A DNA stretch of 64,000 nt from Billgrantia bachuensis (GCF_011742165.1 NZ_JAAQTO010000053.1:1-64000), one strand, 5' to 3'. Positions 50,657-60,204 are shown, numbered from the stretch's first letter. Notes: generated by a model from the letters alone, not told the origin. Translations and numbers: made by a program.

Positions 50657-51292
50657 ATGCCGACCTGCCCGCTATGCGCATCCCCGCATTCCCGCCATTT
50701 TCATCACGACGCGAGGCGTGACTACTACCGCTGCGAGAACTGCCGGCTGGCATTCGTGCCGCCTGTTCAGCGCCTCTCGCCCGAGCAGGAACGGGCGGTC
50801 TACGACCAGCACGAGAACCACCCCGACGACTTCGGCTATCGCCGCTTCCTGTCGCGGCTGTTCGAACCGCTGAAGAGCCGGCTGGGGCCAGGGGCCCGTG
50901 GTCTCGACTTCGGTGCCGGCCCCGGCCCGACGCTTTCGCTGATGTTCGAGGAGGCGGGCCACCCCATGGCGATCTACGACCCTTTCTACGCACCGGATAC
51001 CTCTGCACTCGAGCGGCGCTACGATTTCATCACCGCCACCGAGGTAGTGGAGCATCTGTTCGCGCCGGGGCGTGAGCTCGAGCGCCTTGCGGCGCTGCTG
51101 CCAGAAGGAGGCTGGCTGGGACTGATGACCAAGCGGATGACCAGCGAGGAAGCTTTCGCCCGTTGGCACTATATCCTCGATCCGACCCACGTATGCTTCT
51201 TCAGCGAGGCGAGCTTCGAATGGCTGGCGGAGAGGCTCGGCATGAGCATCGAGTTTCCCGGTACTGATGTGGCCTTATTGCAGAAACGCTGA
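50657..51292 (+). CDS. Zinc-ribbon class I SAM methyltransferase
   Basis: A 211-residue protein. The N-terminus holds a CPLC-x17-CENC zinc ribbon (Cys near 4, 7, 25 and 28), followed by a methyltransferase domain with motif I LDFGAGPGPTLSL, the acidic motif II AIYDPFY and DFITATEVVEHLF. The later ILDPTHVCFFSEASFEWL is typical of methyltransferase type 12 proteins, some of which act on sugars or small molecules. The substrate is unknown. AAGGA precedes the ATG at 50657; an in-frame ATG at 50612 lacks one. Confidence 0.82.
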   Translation: MPTCPLCASPHSRHFHHDARRDYYRCENCRLAFVPPVQRLSPEQERAVYDQHENHPDDFGYRRFLSRLFEPLKSRLGPGARGLDFGAGPGPTLSLMFEEAGHPMAIYDPFYAPDTSALERRYDFITATEVVEHLFAPGRELERLAALLPEGGWLGLMTKRMTSEEAFARWHYILDPTHVCFFSEASFEWLAERLGMSIEFPGTDVALLQKR

Positions 51293-51540
51293 GCCGGCCG
51301 GCGTCGAAAAAAGTCAGTGTGTCTTTCTGTTTTGAGTGGCGATGACGGTGCTTTTCTCTAACCTGTCGAAGGGGGAAAGAATAAGCGTTTGACTCTGGCG
51401 ACGACGGGCGTATGATTCGCGCCGCCCCGCTCGAGCATTGGTTCTTTTTCGGCAACGCACAGGGGGCGGTGGGCAGCGTTCCACGGCTTTTTCTGGCATC
51501 TTAACTTCCTTCGATTCACCTGCTGTCGAGAGGCGCGCTC

Positions 51541-52965
51541 ATGTCGCGGCAACTGCTGGCCATGGCCCTGGCACCTCTGCTGGGACTCTTCATTCTGGGT
51601 ATCGGCAATGGCTTCCTGGCTACCCTGATCACCCTGCGGCTGGACGCAGCCGGTGAGTCGCCGGTGGTGATCGGTTGGGTCTCCTCGGCCTACTTCATTG
51701 GCCTGGCGCTTGGGGCAGTGTTCAACGATCGGCTGCTGCTGCGTATCGGCCATATCCGTGCCTATGGCAGCTTTGCCTCGTTGGTAGCGGTCACCGTGTT
51801 GCTGCAGGCGCTGTTTTTCGAACCCTGGGCCTGGTTCGCCCTGCGCCTGGTGGGGGGCTGGGCCACTGTGGGTGTTTATCTCGTCATCGAGAGCTGGCTG
51901 CTCACATCGGGCGACCAGAAGGTGCGCGGCAGGTTGCTGGCGCTCTATATGATCTCGCTGTATGCCGCCGGCGTTGTGGGCCAACTGCTGCTCGGCGTCA
52001 CCGACGCCATGGGTGAGACGGCACCATTCATGGTCATCGGCATGCTGGCCTCGCTGTCGGTGTTGCCGATGGCAATGATTCCACGGGTCTCGCCGCTGAT
52101 CGAGCATGCCGAGCCGCTGTCGCCGATGCGCCTGATCACCATGACGCCCTCCGGCGTGATGGGCAGTTTCGGCTCGGGACTGGCAGTCGCTGCCATCTAT
52201 ACTCTGTTGCCTCTCTACCTGCAGCGCATCGGCCTGAGCGTAGCTCAGGTTGGTCAGATGATGGCCGTCGTCGTGCTTGGCGCCATGCTGCTGCAGTACC
52301 CTCTCGGGCGCTGGTCCGACCGACATGATCGTCAGATCGTGCTGATCATGATCGGCGCCTTCTGCGCCTTGATCTCGGCTGCCATGCTGTTGCTGCCGCT
52401 GACGACCTGGGTGCTGGCGGCGCTTCTGTTTCTGCTGGGCGGAGGGGTCTTTGCGCTCTATCCGGTAGCGGTGAGCCATGCCGCCGATCGTGCGCCGGCC
52501 GGTGCGCTGGTGCGCATGAGCCAGGGCCTGCTGCTGATCAACGCCATTGGCTCGACGGTGAGTCCACCGCTGATCTCGCCGGTGATGGGCTGGGTGGGAG
52601 ATGCCGGTCTGTTCTGGGCTTTCGGTGCTCTGGGCGTGTTCCTGGTGGGCTTCTTCACTTGGCGGCGCAGCGTGCGCCCGGCGCCGGTACCGGTGGCGCC
52701 CTTTGCACCTTCGACGCCGATGTCGTCGGCAGGCGCCGAGCTCACCGTTACCGAGGAACTGGTACAGGGCGCCACCGAGCATGAATACGTGGAGGATCTC
52801 TCCAACGTGGTACCGGAAATCGAGGTGGCCGAACCCTTGGTCGGCCCGCCGCCGCCGGATGAGCCGCATATCGCCTACTATCAAGACGACGACGATACCG
52901 ACCTGCCACCGAGCGATGAGCGTGAGCGAATCGTGGAACCACTCGACAGCGACGCCCGCCGCTAA
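51541..52965 (+). CDS. YcaD-like MFS transporter
   Basis: A 474-residue protein with 12 membrane segments and a long acidic cytoplasmic tail of about 80 residues (EEL..., DDDDTDLPPSDE). YcaD-type features include GNGFLATLITLRLDAAG near helix 1, ESWLL after helix 5 and PLGRWSDRHDRQ in the central loop. Substrates of the group are not established. GAGAGG precedes the ATG. It stands alone and is followed by a strong hairpin. Confidence 0.83.
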   Translation: MSRQLLAMALAPLLGLFILGIGNGFLATLITLRLDAAGESPVVIGWVSSAYFIGLALGAVFNDRLLLRIGHIRAYGSFASLVAVTVLLQALFFEPWAWFALRLVGGWATVGVYLVIESWLLTSGDQKVRGRLLALYMISLYAAGVVGQLLLGVTDAMGETAPFMVIGMLASLSVLPMAMIPRVSPLIEHAEPLSPMRLITMTPSGVMGSFGSGLAVAAIYTLLPLYLQRIGLSVAQVGQMMAVVVLGAMLLQYPLGRWSDRHDRQIVLIMIGAFCALISAAMLLLPLTTWVLAALLFLLGGGVFALYPVAVSHAADRAPAGALVRMSQGLLLINAIGSTVSPPLISPVMGWVGDAGLFWAFGALGVFLVGFFTWRRSVRPAPVPVAPFAPSTPMSSAGAELTVTEELVQGATEHEYVEDLSNVVPEIEVAEPLVGPPPPDEPHIAYYQDDDDTDLPPSDERERIVEPLDSDARR

Positions 52966-53012
52966 GAGACTCCTTCGACCACGAGATTCTTCACGTCGCC
53001 GACTTTACCGAA

Positions 53013-53038
53013 GCGCCCGATGCTCCCGCATCGGGCGC
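53013..53038 (+). terminator. Stem-loop after the YcaD-like gene
   Basis: GCGCCCGATGC-TCCC-GCATCGGGCGC, a perfect 11-bp stem, followed by CTTGCGTT with a weak T-tract. It separates the MFS gene from the acyl-CoA run. Confidence 0.72.
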
Positions 53039-53124
53039 CTTGCGTTGGGGTGCGACCTAGGGATAATGGTTAACGGAAAGTAGTGAAACTACTATCACCG
53101 TTGTCATTTTCCTGAGGTAGTGCC

Positions 53125-54918
53125 ATGTTTCCCTTCGCCGCTCCCGTTCGTGACCTCCGCTTCGTACTCGAGGAACTGCTCGAGTACCGTTCGCTCGACC
53201 TGCCAGGCTTCGGCGAAGCCAGCCCCGACCTGATCGAAGCGGTACTGGAGGAGGCGGCCAAGCTGGCTGGGGAAGTCTGGGCCCCGCTCAACGCCCGCGG
53301 CGACCGCCAGGGCTGCGTGCGCCGTGAAGATGGCGGCGTAACCCTGCCGGATGGTTTTGCCGAGGCCTACCAAGCTTATGTGGAAGGCGGCTGGAATGGC
53401 ATCGGCGTGTCCCAGGCGCTGGGTGGCCAGGGGCTTCCCGAGGTGGTGGCGAGCAGCGTGCAGGAGATGCTGCATGGCGCCAATATGGCGCTGGGGCTGT
53501 GCCCGATGCTCACCGCCGGGGCCATCGAGGCGCTGGCCCACCACGGCAGCGATGCGCTCAAGGAGACCTACCTGCCCAGGCTGGTCGAGGGCAGCTGGAC
53601 CGGCACCATGAACCTCACCGAGCCCCAGGCCGGCTCCGATCTGTCCAAGGTGCGCACGCGGGCCGTTCCCTGCCCCGATGAAGAGGGTGATCACTATCGC
53701 CTGTTCGGGCAGAAGATCTTCATCACTTGGGGCGAGCACGACGCCAGTGAGAACATCATCCATCTGGTACTGGCGCGCAAGCCCGACGCCCCCGAGGGCA
53801 ACAAGGGCATCTCGCTGTTTCTGGTGCCGAAGTTCCTGGTCAACGACGACGGTTCGCTGGGTGAGCGCAACGACGTCACCTGTGCCTCCATCGAGCACAA
53901 GTTGGGCATCCACGGCTCGCCCACCTGCACCCTCAGCTTCGGCGAGCACGACGGCGCCATCGGTTACCTGGTGGGCGAGGAGGGGCGCGGTCTCAACCAC
54001 ATGTTCACCATGATGAACGAGGCGCGTCACAAGGTCGGCGTGCAGGGCATCGGCGTGGCCGAACGCGCCTGCCAGCACGCCTTCGCCTACGCCCTGGACC
54101 GCGTGCAGGGCAAGGCGCGCGGTAGTGAGGCGACCATCAGCGAGCACCTCGACGTGCGTCGCATGCTGCTTTCGATGCGTGCCCGTACCGATGGCCTGCG
54201 GGCGCTGGCGCTCTATTGTGCGGCTCAGCTCGACGTGGCACGCCACGCCGCCGATAACGCCGAGCGCGAAGCTGCCCAAGCCCGGGTCGACGTGCTGATC
54301 CCGGTGGTCAAGGCGTTTTCCACCGACCAGGCCGTGGATATCGCCTCCATGGGCGTGCAGGTGCATGGCGGCATGGGCTTCATCGAAGAGACCGGTGCCG
54401 CCCAACTGCTGCGCGATGCACGTATCGCGCCGATCTACGAAGGCACCAATGGCATCCAGGCGCTCGACCTGGCCGGGCGCAAGCTACAGCGAGATGGCGG
54501 GGCGGCCCTGGCCGGCCTGATCGAGGAGGTCGAGGCCACGGTCAGCGAACTGCGTGACAGCGGCGATCTTGCTCCCCTAGGCATAAGCTTGGCGGAGGGA
54601 GCCGCCGACCTGCGTGCCGCCATGCAGATCGTGCTCGAGCAGGGCCGCGACCCCGAATGCGGCCTGGACGCCATCCAGGCCTATGCCACGCCCTTTCTCA
54701 ACCTGGCCGGTCATGTGCTGTGTGCCTGGCAGATGGGGCGGGCGGCGCTCAAGGCCAGCGCAGCGCGGACCAGTGGCAGTGACGAGCCGTTCTACCGCAG
54801 CAAACTGGCTGCCGCCGACTTTGCGCTGCGCCAGTGGCTACCCGTCGGCCGCGCCAATCGCAGCGTGATCGAAGCAGGCATGGAGAGTCTGGCCGACTTC
54901 GACGCCTCGGCAATCTGA
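53125..54918 (+). CDS. Acyl-CoA dehydrogenase (DmdC/FadE12-like, with C-terminal domain)
   Basis: A 597-residue flavoprotein. FAD and substrate motifs MNLTEPQAGSDL and FITWGEHD, the VPKFLV segment, MFTMMNEARHKVGVQG and the QVHGGMGFIEETG block are intact, with a catalytic Glu in the C-terminal half (YEGTNGIQALDL). The extra C-terminal domain (about 460-597) marks the group that includes 3-methylmercaptopropionyl-CoA dehydrogenase DmdC and related short-chain enzymes. It makes the trans-2 double bond in acyl-CoA, passing electrons to ETF. First gene of a four-gene catabolic run. Confidence 0.92.
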   Translation: MFPFAAPVRDLRFVLEELLEYRSLDLPGFGEASPDLIEAVLEEAAKLAGEVWAPLNARGDRQGCVRREDGGVTLPDGFAEAYQAYVEGGWNGIGVSQALGGQGLPEVVASSVQEMLHGANMALGLCPMLTAGAIEALAHHGSDALKETYLPRLVEGSWTGTMNLTEPQAGSDLSKVRTRAVPCPDEEGDHYRLFGQKIFITWGEHDASENIIHLVLARKPDAPEGNKGISLFLVPKFLVNDDGSLGERNDVTCASIEHKLGIHGSPTCTLSFGEHDGAIGYLVGEEGRGLNHMFTMMNEARHKVGVQGIGVAERACQHAFAYALDRVQGKARGSEATISEHLDVRRMLLSMRARTDGLRALALYCAAQLDVARHAADNAEREAAQARVDVLIPVVKAFSTDQAVDIASMGVQVHGGMGFIEETGAAQLLRDARIAPIYEGTNGIQALDLAGRKLQRDGGAALAGLIEEVEATVSELRDSGDLAPLGISLAEGAADLRAAMQIVLEQGRDPECGLDAIQAYATPFLNLAGHVLCAWQMGRAALKASAARTSGSDEPFYRSKLAAADFALRQWLPVGRANRSVIEAGMESLADFDASAI

Positions 54919-54925
54919 GGCGTTG

Positions 54926-54955
54926 GCAGCGGCCGGCCGACTCACCGGCCGCTGC
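54926..54955 (+). terminator. Intercistronic GC-rich stem-loop
   Basis: GCAGCGGCCGG (54926-54936) pairs with CCGGCCGCTGC (54945-54955) over an 8-base loop, between the dehydrogenase stop and the ligase. No T-tract; likely an mRNA-stabilising or partial read-through element. Confidence 0.55.
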
Positions 54956-55003
54956 AGGCTGGAATCGCACCACACAATAACGACATTCCACTCGGAGCCC
55001 ACC

Positions 55004-56635
55004 ATGAACGACAGCATCTTCGAACAGGACCTGCCCAAGACGCCGGCCAACCATGTGGCGCTATCGCCACTGACCTTCATCGAGCGCAGCGCTTCCATCT
55101 ACCCCGATTACCCGGCGGTCATCCATGGCAACATCCGCCGCAGCTGGAGCGAGACCTGGGTGCGCTGTCGCCGGCTTGCCTCGGCGCTCGAGAAGCGCGG
55201 CATTCAGCCCGGCGAGACGGTAGCGGCCATGTTGCCCAACGTGCCGGCCATGTTCGAGGCCCACTTCGGTGTGCCGTTGGCCGGTTGCGTGCTCAACACG
55301 CTCAATATTCGCCTCGACGCCGAGGCCATCTCCTACATGCTGGAACACGGTGAGGCTCAGGCGATCCTGGTCGACCCGGAGTTCGCCGACGTGATCGAGG
55401 ATGCCGTCTCGCGGCTGGCGATCAAGCCGTTGGTGATCGACGTGGATGATCCCATGTTCGAGGGTGAGGTGCGCCACATCGGCGAGCTGGAATACGAGGC
55501 ACTGCTGGCCGAGGGCGAGGCAGAATTTGCCTACCGCCTGCCCGAGGACGAGTGGCAGGCAATCTCGCTCAACTACACGTCGGGCACCACCGGCAAGCCC
55601 AAGGGAGTGGTCTATCACCATCGTGGTGCTTACCTCAACGCGGTGAGCAACATCCTCGAGTGGGCCATGCCGCACCATCCGGTCTACCTCTGGACCCTGC
55701 CGATGTTCCATTGCAACGGCTGGTGTTTCCCCTGGACCATCGCCGCCAATGCCGGTACCAGCGTCTGCCTGCGTAAGGTCGACCCCAAGAAAATCATGGA
55801 TCTGATCGTCGACGAGAAGGTGACCCACTTCAGCGGCGCACCTATTGTGCTCAACGGACTGGTCAACTTGCCCGCGGAGCAGAAGCGCGAGTTCGACCAT
55901 CCGGTGAAGGTCACCACCGCCGGCGCCGCACCCCCCGCCTCGGTAATCGCCGGGGTCGAGAAGCTCGGCATCGAGGTTACCCATGTCTATGGCCTCACCG
56001 AGGTCTACGGCCCGGTGACGGTATGCGCCTGGCGCGAGGCCTGGGATGAGTTGCCGCTGGAACAGCGGGCCAGGATCAAGGCGCGCCAGGGCGTTCGCTA
56101 CCACATGCTCGAAGCACTCTGCGTGGCCGATCCCAACACCTTGGAGCCGGTGCCCAAGGACGGCGAGACCATCGGCGAGATCCTGATGCGCGGCAACAAC
56201 GTGATGAAGGGCTATCTCAAGAATGAGGCCGCCACCGAGCAGGCGCTGGAAGGTGGCTGGTATCATACCGGCGACCTGGCCGTGTGGCACCCGGACGGTT
56301 ACATCGAGATCAAGGATCGCTCCAAGGACATCATCATCTCCGGTGGTGAGAACATCTCCACCATCGAAGTGGAGGATGCCATCTACTCCCATCCTGCAGT
56401 GGAAGAAGCCGCGGTGGTGGCCAAGCCCGACGAGAAATGGGGCGAGACACCCTGCGCCTTCGTCAAGCTCAAGGTGGGTTTCGGCGAGGTCACCGAGGCC
56501 GACATCATCGAGCACTGCCGTGAGCACCTGGCGCGCTTCAAGGTCCCGAAGACGGTGATCTTCACCGAGCTGCCCAAGACCTCAACCGGCAAGATACAGA
56601 AATTCGTTCTGCGTGAAGAAGCGCGCAAGCACTGA
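55004..56635 (+). CDS. Acyl-CoA synthetase (AMP-forming, DmdB-like)
   Basis: A 543-residue ANL-superfamily ligase that activates a fatty or related acid through acyl-AMP. Motifs: YTSGTTGKPKGV (P-loop, A3), YGLTEVYGP (A5), YHTGDLAVWHPDGY (A7), DRSKDIIISGGENIS (A8) and the catalytic Lys in PKTSTGKIQKF (A10). The ATG at 55004 has GGAG eight bases upstream; an in-frame start at 54923 would begin inside the intercistronic hairpin. Substrate is short- or medium-chain; 3-methylmercaptopropionate is a candidate because of the DmdC-like neighbour. Confidence 0.9.
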   Translation: MNDSIFEQDLPKTPANHVALSPLTFIERSASIYPDYPAVIHGNIRRSWSETWVRCRRLASALEKRGIQPGETVAAMLPNVPAMFEAHFGVPLAGCVLNTLNIRLDAEAISYMLEHGEAQAILVDPEFADVIEDAVSRLAIKPLVIDVDDPMFEGEVRHIGELEYEALLAEGEAEFAYRLPEDEWQAISLNYTSGTTGKPKGVVYHHRGAYLNAVSNILEWAMPHHPVYLWTLPMFHCNGWCFPWTIAANAGTSVCLRKVDPKKIMDLIVDEKVTHFSGAPIVLNGLVNLPAEQKREFDHPVKVTTAGAAPPASVIAGVEKLGIEVTHVYGLTEVYGPVTVCAWREAWDELPLEQRARIKARQGVRYHMLEALCVADPNTLEPVPKDGETIGEILMRGNNVMKGYLKNEAATEQALEGGWYHTGDLAVWHPDGYIEIKDRSKDIIISGGENISTIEVEDAIYSHPAVEEAAVVAKPDEKWGETPCAFVKLKVGFGEVTEADIIEHCREHLARFKVPKTVIFTELPKTSTGKIQKFVLREEARKH

Positions 56636-56649
56636 ACGGGAGGGACACC

Positions 56650-57498
56650 ATGAGTCATCAATCGATAGGCGTGGTCGGTGCCGGCACCATGGGGCAGGGC
56701 ATCGCCCAGGTACTGGTCGCGAGCGGTTTCCCCGTCCAGCTCTACGACGTGGCCGACGAGCAGCTCGGCCGTGCCCAGGCCGCCATCGACAAGGGGCTGG
56801 GCAAGCTGGTGGCCAAGGAGAAGCTCGGTGAGGGGGAGAAGAGCGGGGCCATGGCGCGCCTCGAGCTGACCACCTCGCTGGAAGCGCTGCGCGGCTGCGA
56901 AGTGATCGTCGAGGCCGCTCCCGAGCAGCCGGCGCTGAAGGAGAAGCTGTTCCGCGACCTGAGCCGCCTGAGCCATGACGCCATCCTGGCGTCCAATACC
57001 TCGTCGCTATCGCTGACCCGGCTCGCCGCGGTATGCGAGCGCCCCGAGCGCGTGGTGGGCATGCACTTCTTCAACCCGGTGCCTGTACTCAAGCTGGTCG
57101 AGGTGATCCGTGCCGAGCAGACCTCTGATGCCACCGTGGCCCGCATCGAGGAGCTGGCCAGAGCGCTGGGCAAGACCTCGGTAGCCATCGCCGATTCGCC
57201 TGGGTTCGCCGTCAACCGCCTGCTCGTGCCGATGATCAACGAGGCCGCCTTTCTACTGCAGGAAGGGGCGGCCAGCGCCGAAGACATCGACCAGTCGATG
57301 AAGCTCGGCGCCGCTCACCCCATGGGGCCGCTGGCGCTCGCCGACCTGATTGGCCTGGACGTTTGCCTGGCGATCATGGAGGTGCTGCAGGAGGGCTTCG
57401 GCGATCCCAAGTATCGCCCCTGCCCGTTGCTCCGGCGCATGGTGGCGGCCGGCTATCTGGGGCGCAAGACGGGGCGGGGCTTTCATGTGTATGACTGA
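56650..57498 (+). CDS. 3-hydroxybutyryl-CoA dehydrogenase
   Basis: A 282-residue NAD-dependent 3-hydroxyacyl-CoA dehydrogenase. The NAD motif VVGAGTMGQGIA is at residues 7-18; VVGMHFFNPVPVLKLVEV holds the catalytic His-Glu region, and DSPGFAVNRLLVPMINEA the dimer domain. Size and motifs fit the short-chain (hbd/fadB2) type rather than the FadB fusion. GGGAGGG precedes the ATG, only 14 bases after the ligase stop. Confidence 0.93.
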   Translation: MSHQSIGVVGAGTMGQGIAQVLVASGFPVQLYDVADEQLGRAQAAIDKGLGKLVAKEKLGEGEKSGAMARLELTTSLEALRGCEVIVEAAPEQPALKEKLFRDLSRLSHDAILASNTSSLSLTRLAAVCERPERVVGMHFFNPVPVLKLVEVIRAEQTSDATVARIEELARALGKTSVAIADSPGFAVNRLLVPMINEAAFLLQEGAASAEDIDQSMKLGAAHPMGPLALADLIGLDVCLAIMEVLQEGFGDPKYRPCPLLRRMVAAGYLGRKTGRGFHVYD

Positions 57499-57601
57499 CC
57501 GATAGTGGGGGCGACGAAAAAGGGGATTGCCGACCAACCAAGCGTTCGCTAGGGTTGGTCGGTAACCACTTCACAAGAACGCGACACAACAGGAGCCCCA
57601 C

Positions 57602-58375
57602 ATGAGCGAGAAGCTGATCGATGTGGCCGAAGACGCCGGCGTCGTGCGTCTGACAATCAATCGTCCGAAAGCCCTGAATGCGCTCAACAGCGGCGTGCTG
57701 CACGAGCTGGAAACCATCCTGACCGAGCTTGAAACGCGCCAGGGCCTGCGCGCCGTGCTGATCACCGGGGCAGGGGAAAAATCATTCGTCGCCGGTGCCG
57801 ACATCACCGAGATGCGCGAGAAGACGCCGGAGGAAGCTCGTGCCTTCGCCAGCCAGGCGCTGCGTACCATCAAGCGCCTCGAAGCGTTGCCGGTGCCGGT
57901 GGTCGCCCTGGTGAACGGGTTTTGTCTTGGCGGCGGCTGCGAACTGGCGCTGGCCTGCGACTGGGCCGTAGCCAGCGACAACGCCATCTTCGGCCAGCCC
58001 GAAGTGTTGCTGGGTGTGATCCCAGGCTTCGGCGGCACCCAGCGCCTGCCGCGTCGAGTAGGGCCGGCCATGGCATTGGACCTGGTCACCACCGGGCGCA
58101 AGATCGATGCCCAGGAGGCGCTGCGCATCGGCCTGGTCAACCGCGTGATGCCCCAGGCCGAACTCGAAGGCTACGCCGAGGAACTGATTAAGCAGCTCTC
58201 CGGCAACGGCCCGCAAGCCGTGCGCGCCGCCAAGCAGGCCGTGCACGATGGCATGGACCAAGACCTCGACAGCGCCCTGGCCCTGGAAACCGCGCTGTTC
58301 GCGTTCTGCTTCGCCGGCGAGGAGCAGAGTGAGGGCATGGGGGCCTTCGTCGAGAAGCGCAAGCCTAACTTCTGA
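57602..58375 (+). CDS. Enoyl-CoA hydratase (crotonase family)
   Basis: A 257-residue crotonase that hydrates trans-2-enoyl-CoA. The oxyanion loop AGADITEM, GGGCELALACD (first catalytic Glu) and FGQPEVLLGVIPGFGGTQRLPR (second catalytic Glu) are intact, so it is a genuine hydratase rather than an isomerase. CAGGAG precedes the ATG. Last gene of the run. The family includes DmdD methylthioacryloyl-CoA hydratase, from which it cannot be told apart by eye. Confidence 0.93.
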   Translation: MSEKLIDVAEDAGVVRLTINRPKALNALNSGVLHELETILTELETRQGLRAVLITGAGEKSFVAGADITEMREKTPEEARAFASQALRTIKRLEALPVPVVALVNGFCLGGGCELALACDWAVASDNAIFGQPEVLLGVIPGFGGTQRLPRRVGPAMALDLVTTGRKIDAQEALRIGLVNRVMPQAELEGYAEELIKQLSGNGPQAVRAAKQAVHDGMDQDLDSALALETALFAFCFAGEEQSEGMGAFVEKRKPNF

Positions 58376-58396
58376 TACCTGTCTTCTACTTTTCAA

Positions 58397-58430
58397 GGAC
58401 GGCAGAGACGTTTGTCACTGCCGTCCTTCT
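58397..58430. terminator. Terminator of the acyl-CoA run
   Basis: GGACGGCAG (58397-58405) pairs with CTGCCGTCC (58418-58426), followed by TTCTTTT on the plus strand. It begins 21 bases after the hydratase stop and also sits at the end of the convergent gene. Confidence 0.85.
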
Positions 58431-58431
58431 T

Positions 58432-59082
58432 TTACGCCTCAGGATTCAGCGTGCGGTGATAGGCACAGCTCACTAGTGGATTGAAGGGCTCGAGGTGTGT
58501 GGCCGCATTGGTGCGGAACCAGACGTGCTGGTCATAGTGCGGTTCGAAGCCATGGGCTTCGTCGCTGGCCGTGTTCGGGTCGTCGGCCATGTAGTCCCAC
58601 TGGCGGCCGGCGAAGACCGGCGGCTCACTGTTGCCGGCGGCTTCCCAGGCTTGCTGAAAGACCAGGTTTTCGACCCCGACCAGCAGCATCGAACCATCTG
58701 CCTGGGGCTCGTAGAGCAGAATGGAGGGAGTGTGGAAGTCGAGATTGATGCCATTGCCGTCGACGCGCGGCTCGACGGCCGTGATGCCCAGCAGGTCGGG
58801 ACGCAGGTAATGAATACCCATGTCGCCTAGCTCTGCTGGAAAACCCTCTGCTGCTGCACTCACGCATTGACCGGAGGGATCGGGCACGTAACCTTCCGCC
58901 AATGCCACGTTCACATCTTCGAAGCGCTGTGTGGCGGCGCGGATCGCGTCGATCATTGCTGCTACGTTACCCTCTTCGGTCGGCCCGCTCGTCGAGTGTG
59001 CCAAAGCGCTGGCGCTCATTGTCATGGCAGCGCCGAGCCACAGCCCCGCCCACATCACTTTGGTGATCATCTGTCTTTTCAT
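58432..59082 (-). CDS. Secreted protein of unknown function
   Basis: A 216-residue protein with a signal peptide (MKRQMITKVMWAGLWLGAAM..., cleavage near ALA-HST). The mature part has no membrane segment. Landmarks are FEDVNVALAEGYVPDPSGQCV, MGIHYLRPDLL, PSILLYEPQADGSMLLVGVENL and a C-terminal HVWFRTN..HLEPFNPLVSC; two Cys may form a disulfide. Several conserved-looking His and Asp could bind metal. I recall similar hypothetical proteins in soil and marine bacteria but no known function. GGGGAG precedes the ATG at 59082. Confidence 0.75.
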   Translation of the reverse strand: MKRQMITKVMWAGLWLGAAMTMSASALAHSTSGPTEEGNVAAMIDAIRAATQRFEDVNVALAEGYVPDPSGQCVSAAAEGFPAELGDMGIHYLRPDLLGITAVEPRVDGNGINLDFHTPSILLYEPQADGSMLLVGVENLVFQQAWEAAGNSEPPVFAGRQWDYMADDPNTASDEAHGFEPHYDQHVWFRTNAATHLEPFNPLVSCAYHRTLNPEA

Positions 59083-59207
59083 TGTTTTTCTCCCCATGCA
59101 GTCAGCGTTCGCACCGAAACCTGAGCGCGGCGCGCTTACGGAGAGTAACAAGGCTCGAAGGGGAGACGAGGCTGATTCTGTCTAACGAGAAAGAAGGGGG
59201 GCGGCGG

Positions 59208-60089
59208 TTAAGCCACTTCGCGCCGCCGCCAGCGAATCATTCCTGTAGCAATGGCGGTTCCCGTCAAGGTAATGGCCATGCCGACCATGACCTGCAGGCT
59301 GAGTCGTTCGCCCAGCAGCAGATAGCCCCACAGCAGGGCACTGACCGGCACCAGGAAGGTTACCGTGGAGGTGGCGGTGGCACCGGCACTCGAGATCAGG
59401 CCGAAGTAGAGCAGAAAGGCGAGAGTGGTGCTGAAGGCGGCAAGCCCCAGGCCATTGGCCCAGGCCAGGCCGCTGATCGGCTCGGCGGGCCACAGCCACA
59501 AACCGGGAATCAGCAGGATCAGCGCCGACATGGCGGTGCTGCCGGCAGCCAGCACCCGCACCGGCAGGTGCGACAGGTAGGTCTTGGAGTAATTGGTGGC
59601 CACGCCGTAGCAGAAGGTCGCTCCAACGGCGGCGAGGATGAACCAGCCATCACCGCCCAGGGCGAAATCCAGCCTATTGGCCGAGAGTACATAGACGCCG
59701 AAGAAGGCCAGCGCCAGGCCCAGATACTGCTGGCGGCGTACCGGGGTGGTGAAGAACAGCGCGCCGAGCAGAGCGGTGAAGATGGGTGTGGTGGCGTTGA
59801 TCAGCGAAGTGAAGCCCGCCTCGAGCCGCACCGTGGCCAATGCCAGCAGGCTGAAAGGCAGCACGTGATTGACCAACCCCAGCAACAGCAGGCCGCCCTT
59901 GTTCTCCCAGACCAGCTTTAGATAGCGCAGGCTGAACAGCAGGGGCAGCAGAAGCAGTGAGCCGATGCCCATGCGCACCAGAATCAGCGACACCGGGCCG
60001 AACTCAGGCACTGCCACGCGCATGAAGATGAACGACATGCCCCATAGCGTCGAGAGCAGGATCAGGCGTAGAGAATCGGCCGGTGACAT
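59208..60089 (-). CDS. EamA/DMT-superfamily transporter
   Basis: A 293-residue ten-helix inner-membrane exporter with two EamA repeats. LWGMSFIFMRVAVPEFGPV is the usual helix 1 region, LTSLINATTPIFTALLGALFF the end of the first repeat, and GATATSTVTFLVPVSALLWGYLLLGE the second-repeat counterpart. Substrate unknown. AAGGA precedes the ATG at 60089; an upstream start at 60134 lacks a ribosome site. Adjacent genes give no hint of the substrate. Confidence 0.87.
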   Translation of the reverse strand: MSPADSLRLILLSTLWGMSFIFMRVAVPEFGPVSLILVRMGIGSLLLLPLLFSLRYLKLVWENKGGLLLLGLVNHVLPFSLLALATVRLEAGFTSLINATTPIFTALLGALFFTTPVRRQQYLGLALAFFGVYVLSANRLDFALGGDGWFILAAVGATFCYGVATNYSKTYLSHLPVRVLAAGSTAMSALILLIPGLWLWPAEPISGLAWANGLGLAAFSTTLAFLLYFGLISSAGATATSTVTFLVPVSALLWGYLLLGERLSLQVMVGMAITLTGTAIATGMIRWRRREVA

Positions 60090-60204
60090 GCGGCGTCCTT
60101 GAAGGGCTGTAGCAGAACAGTGAGCGTAGACCATGCCGTCAGTCTATGGAAAGGCTTCATTCCATCAATATTCGTGATGGCAATCATCAAGCGAGAGAGA
60201 AGGC

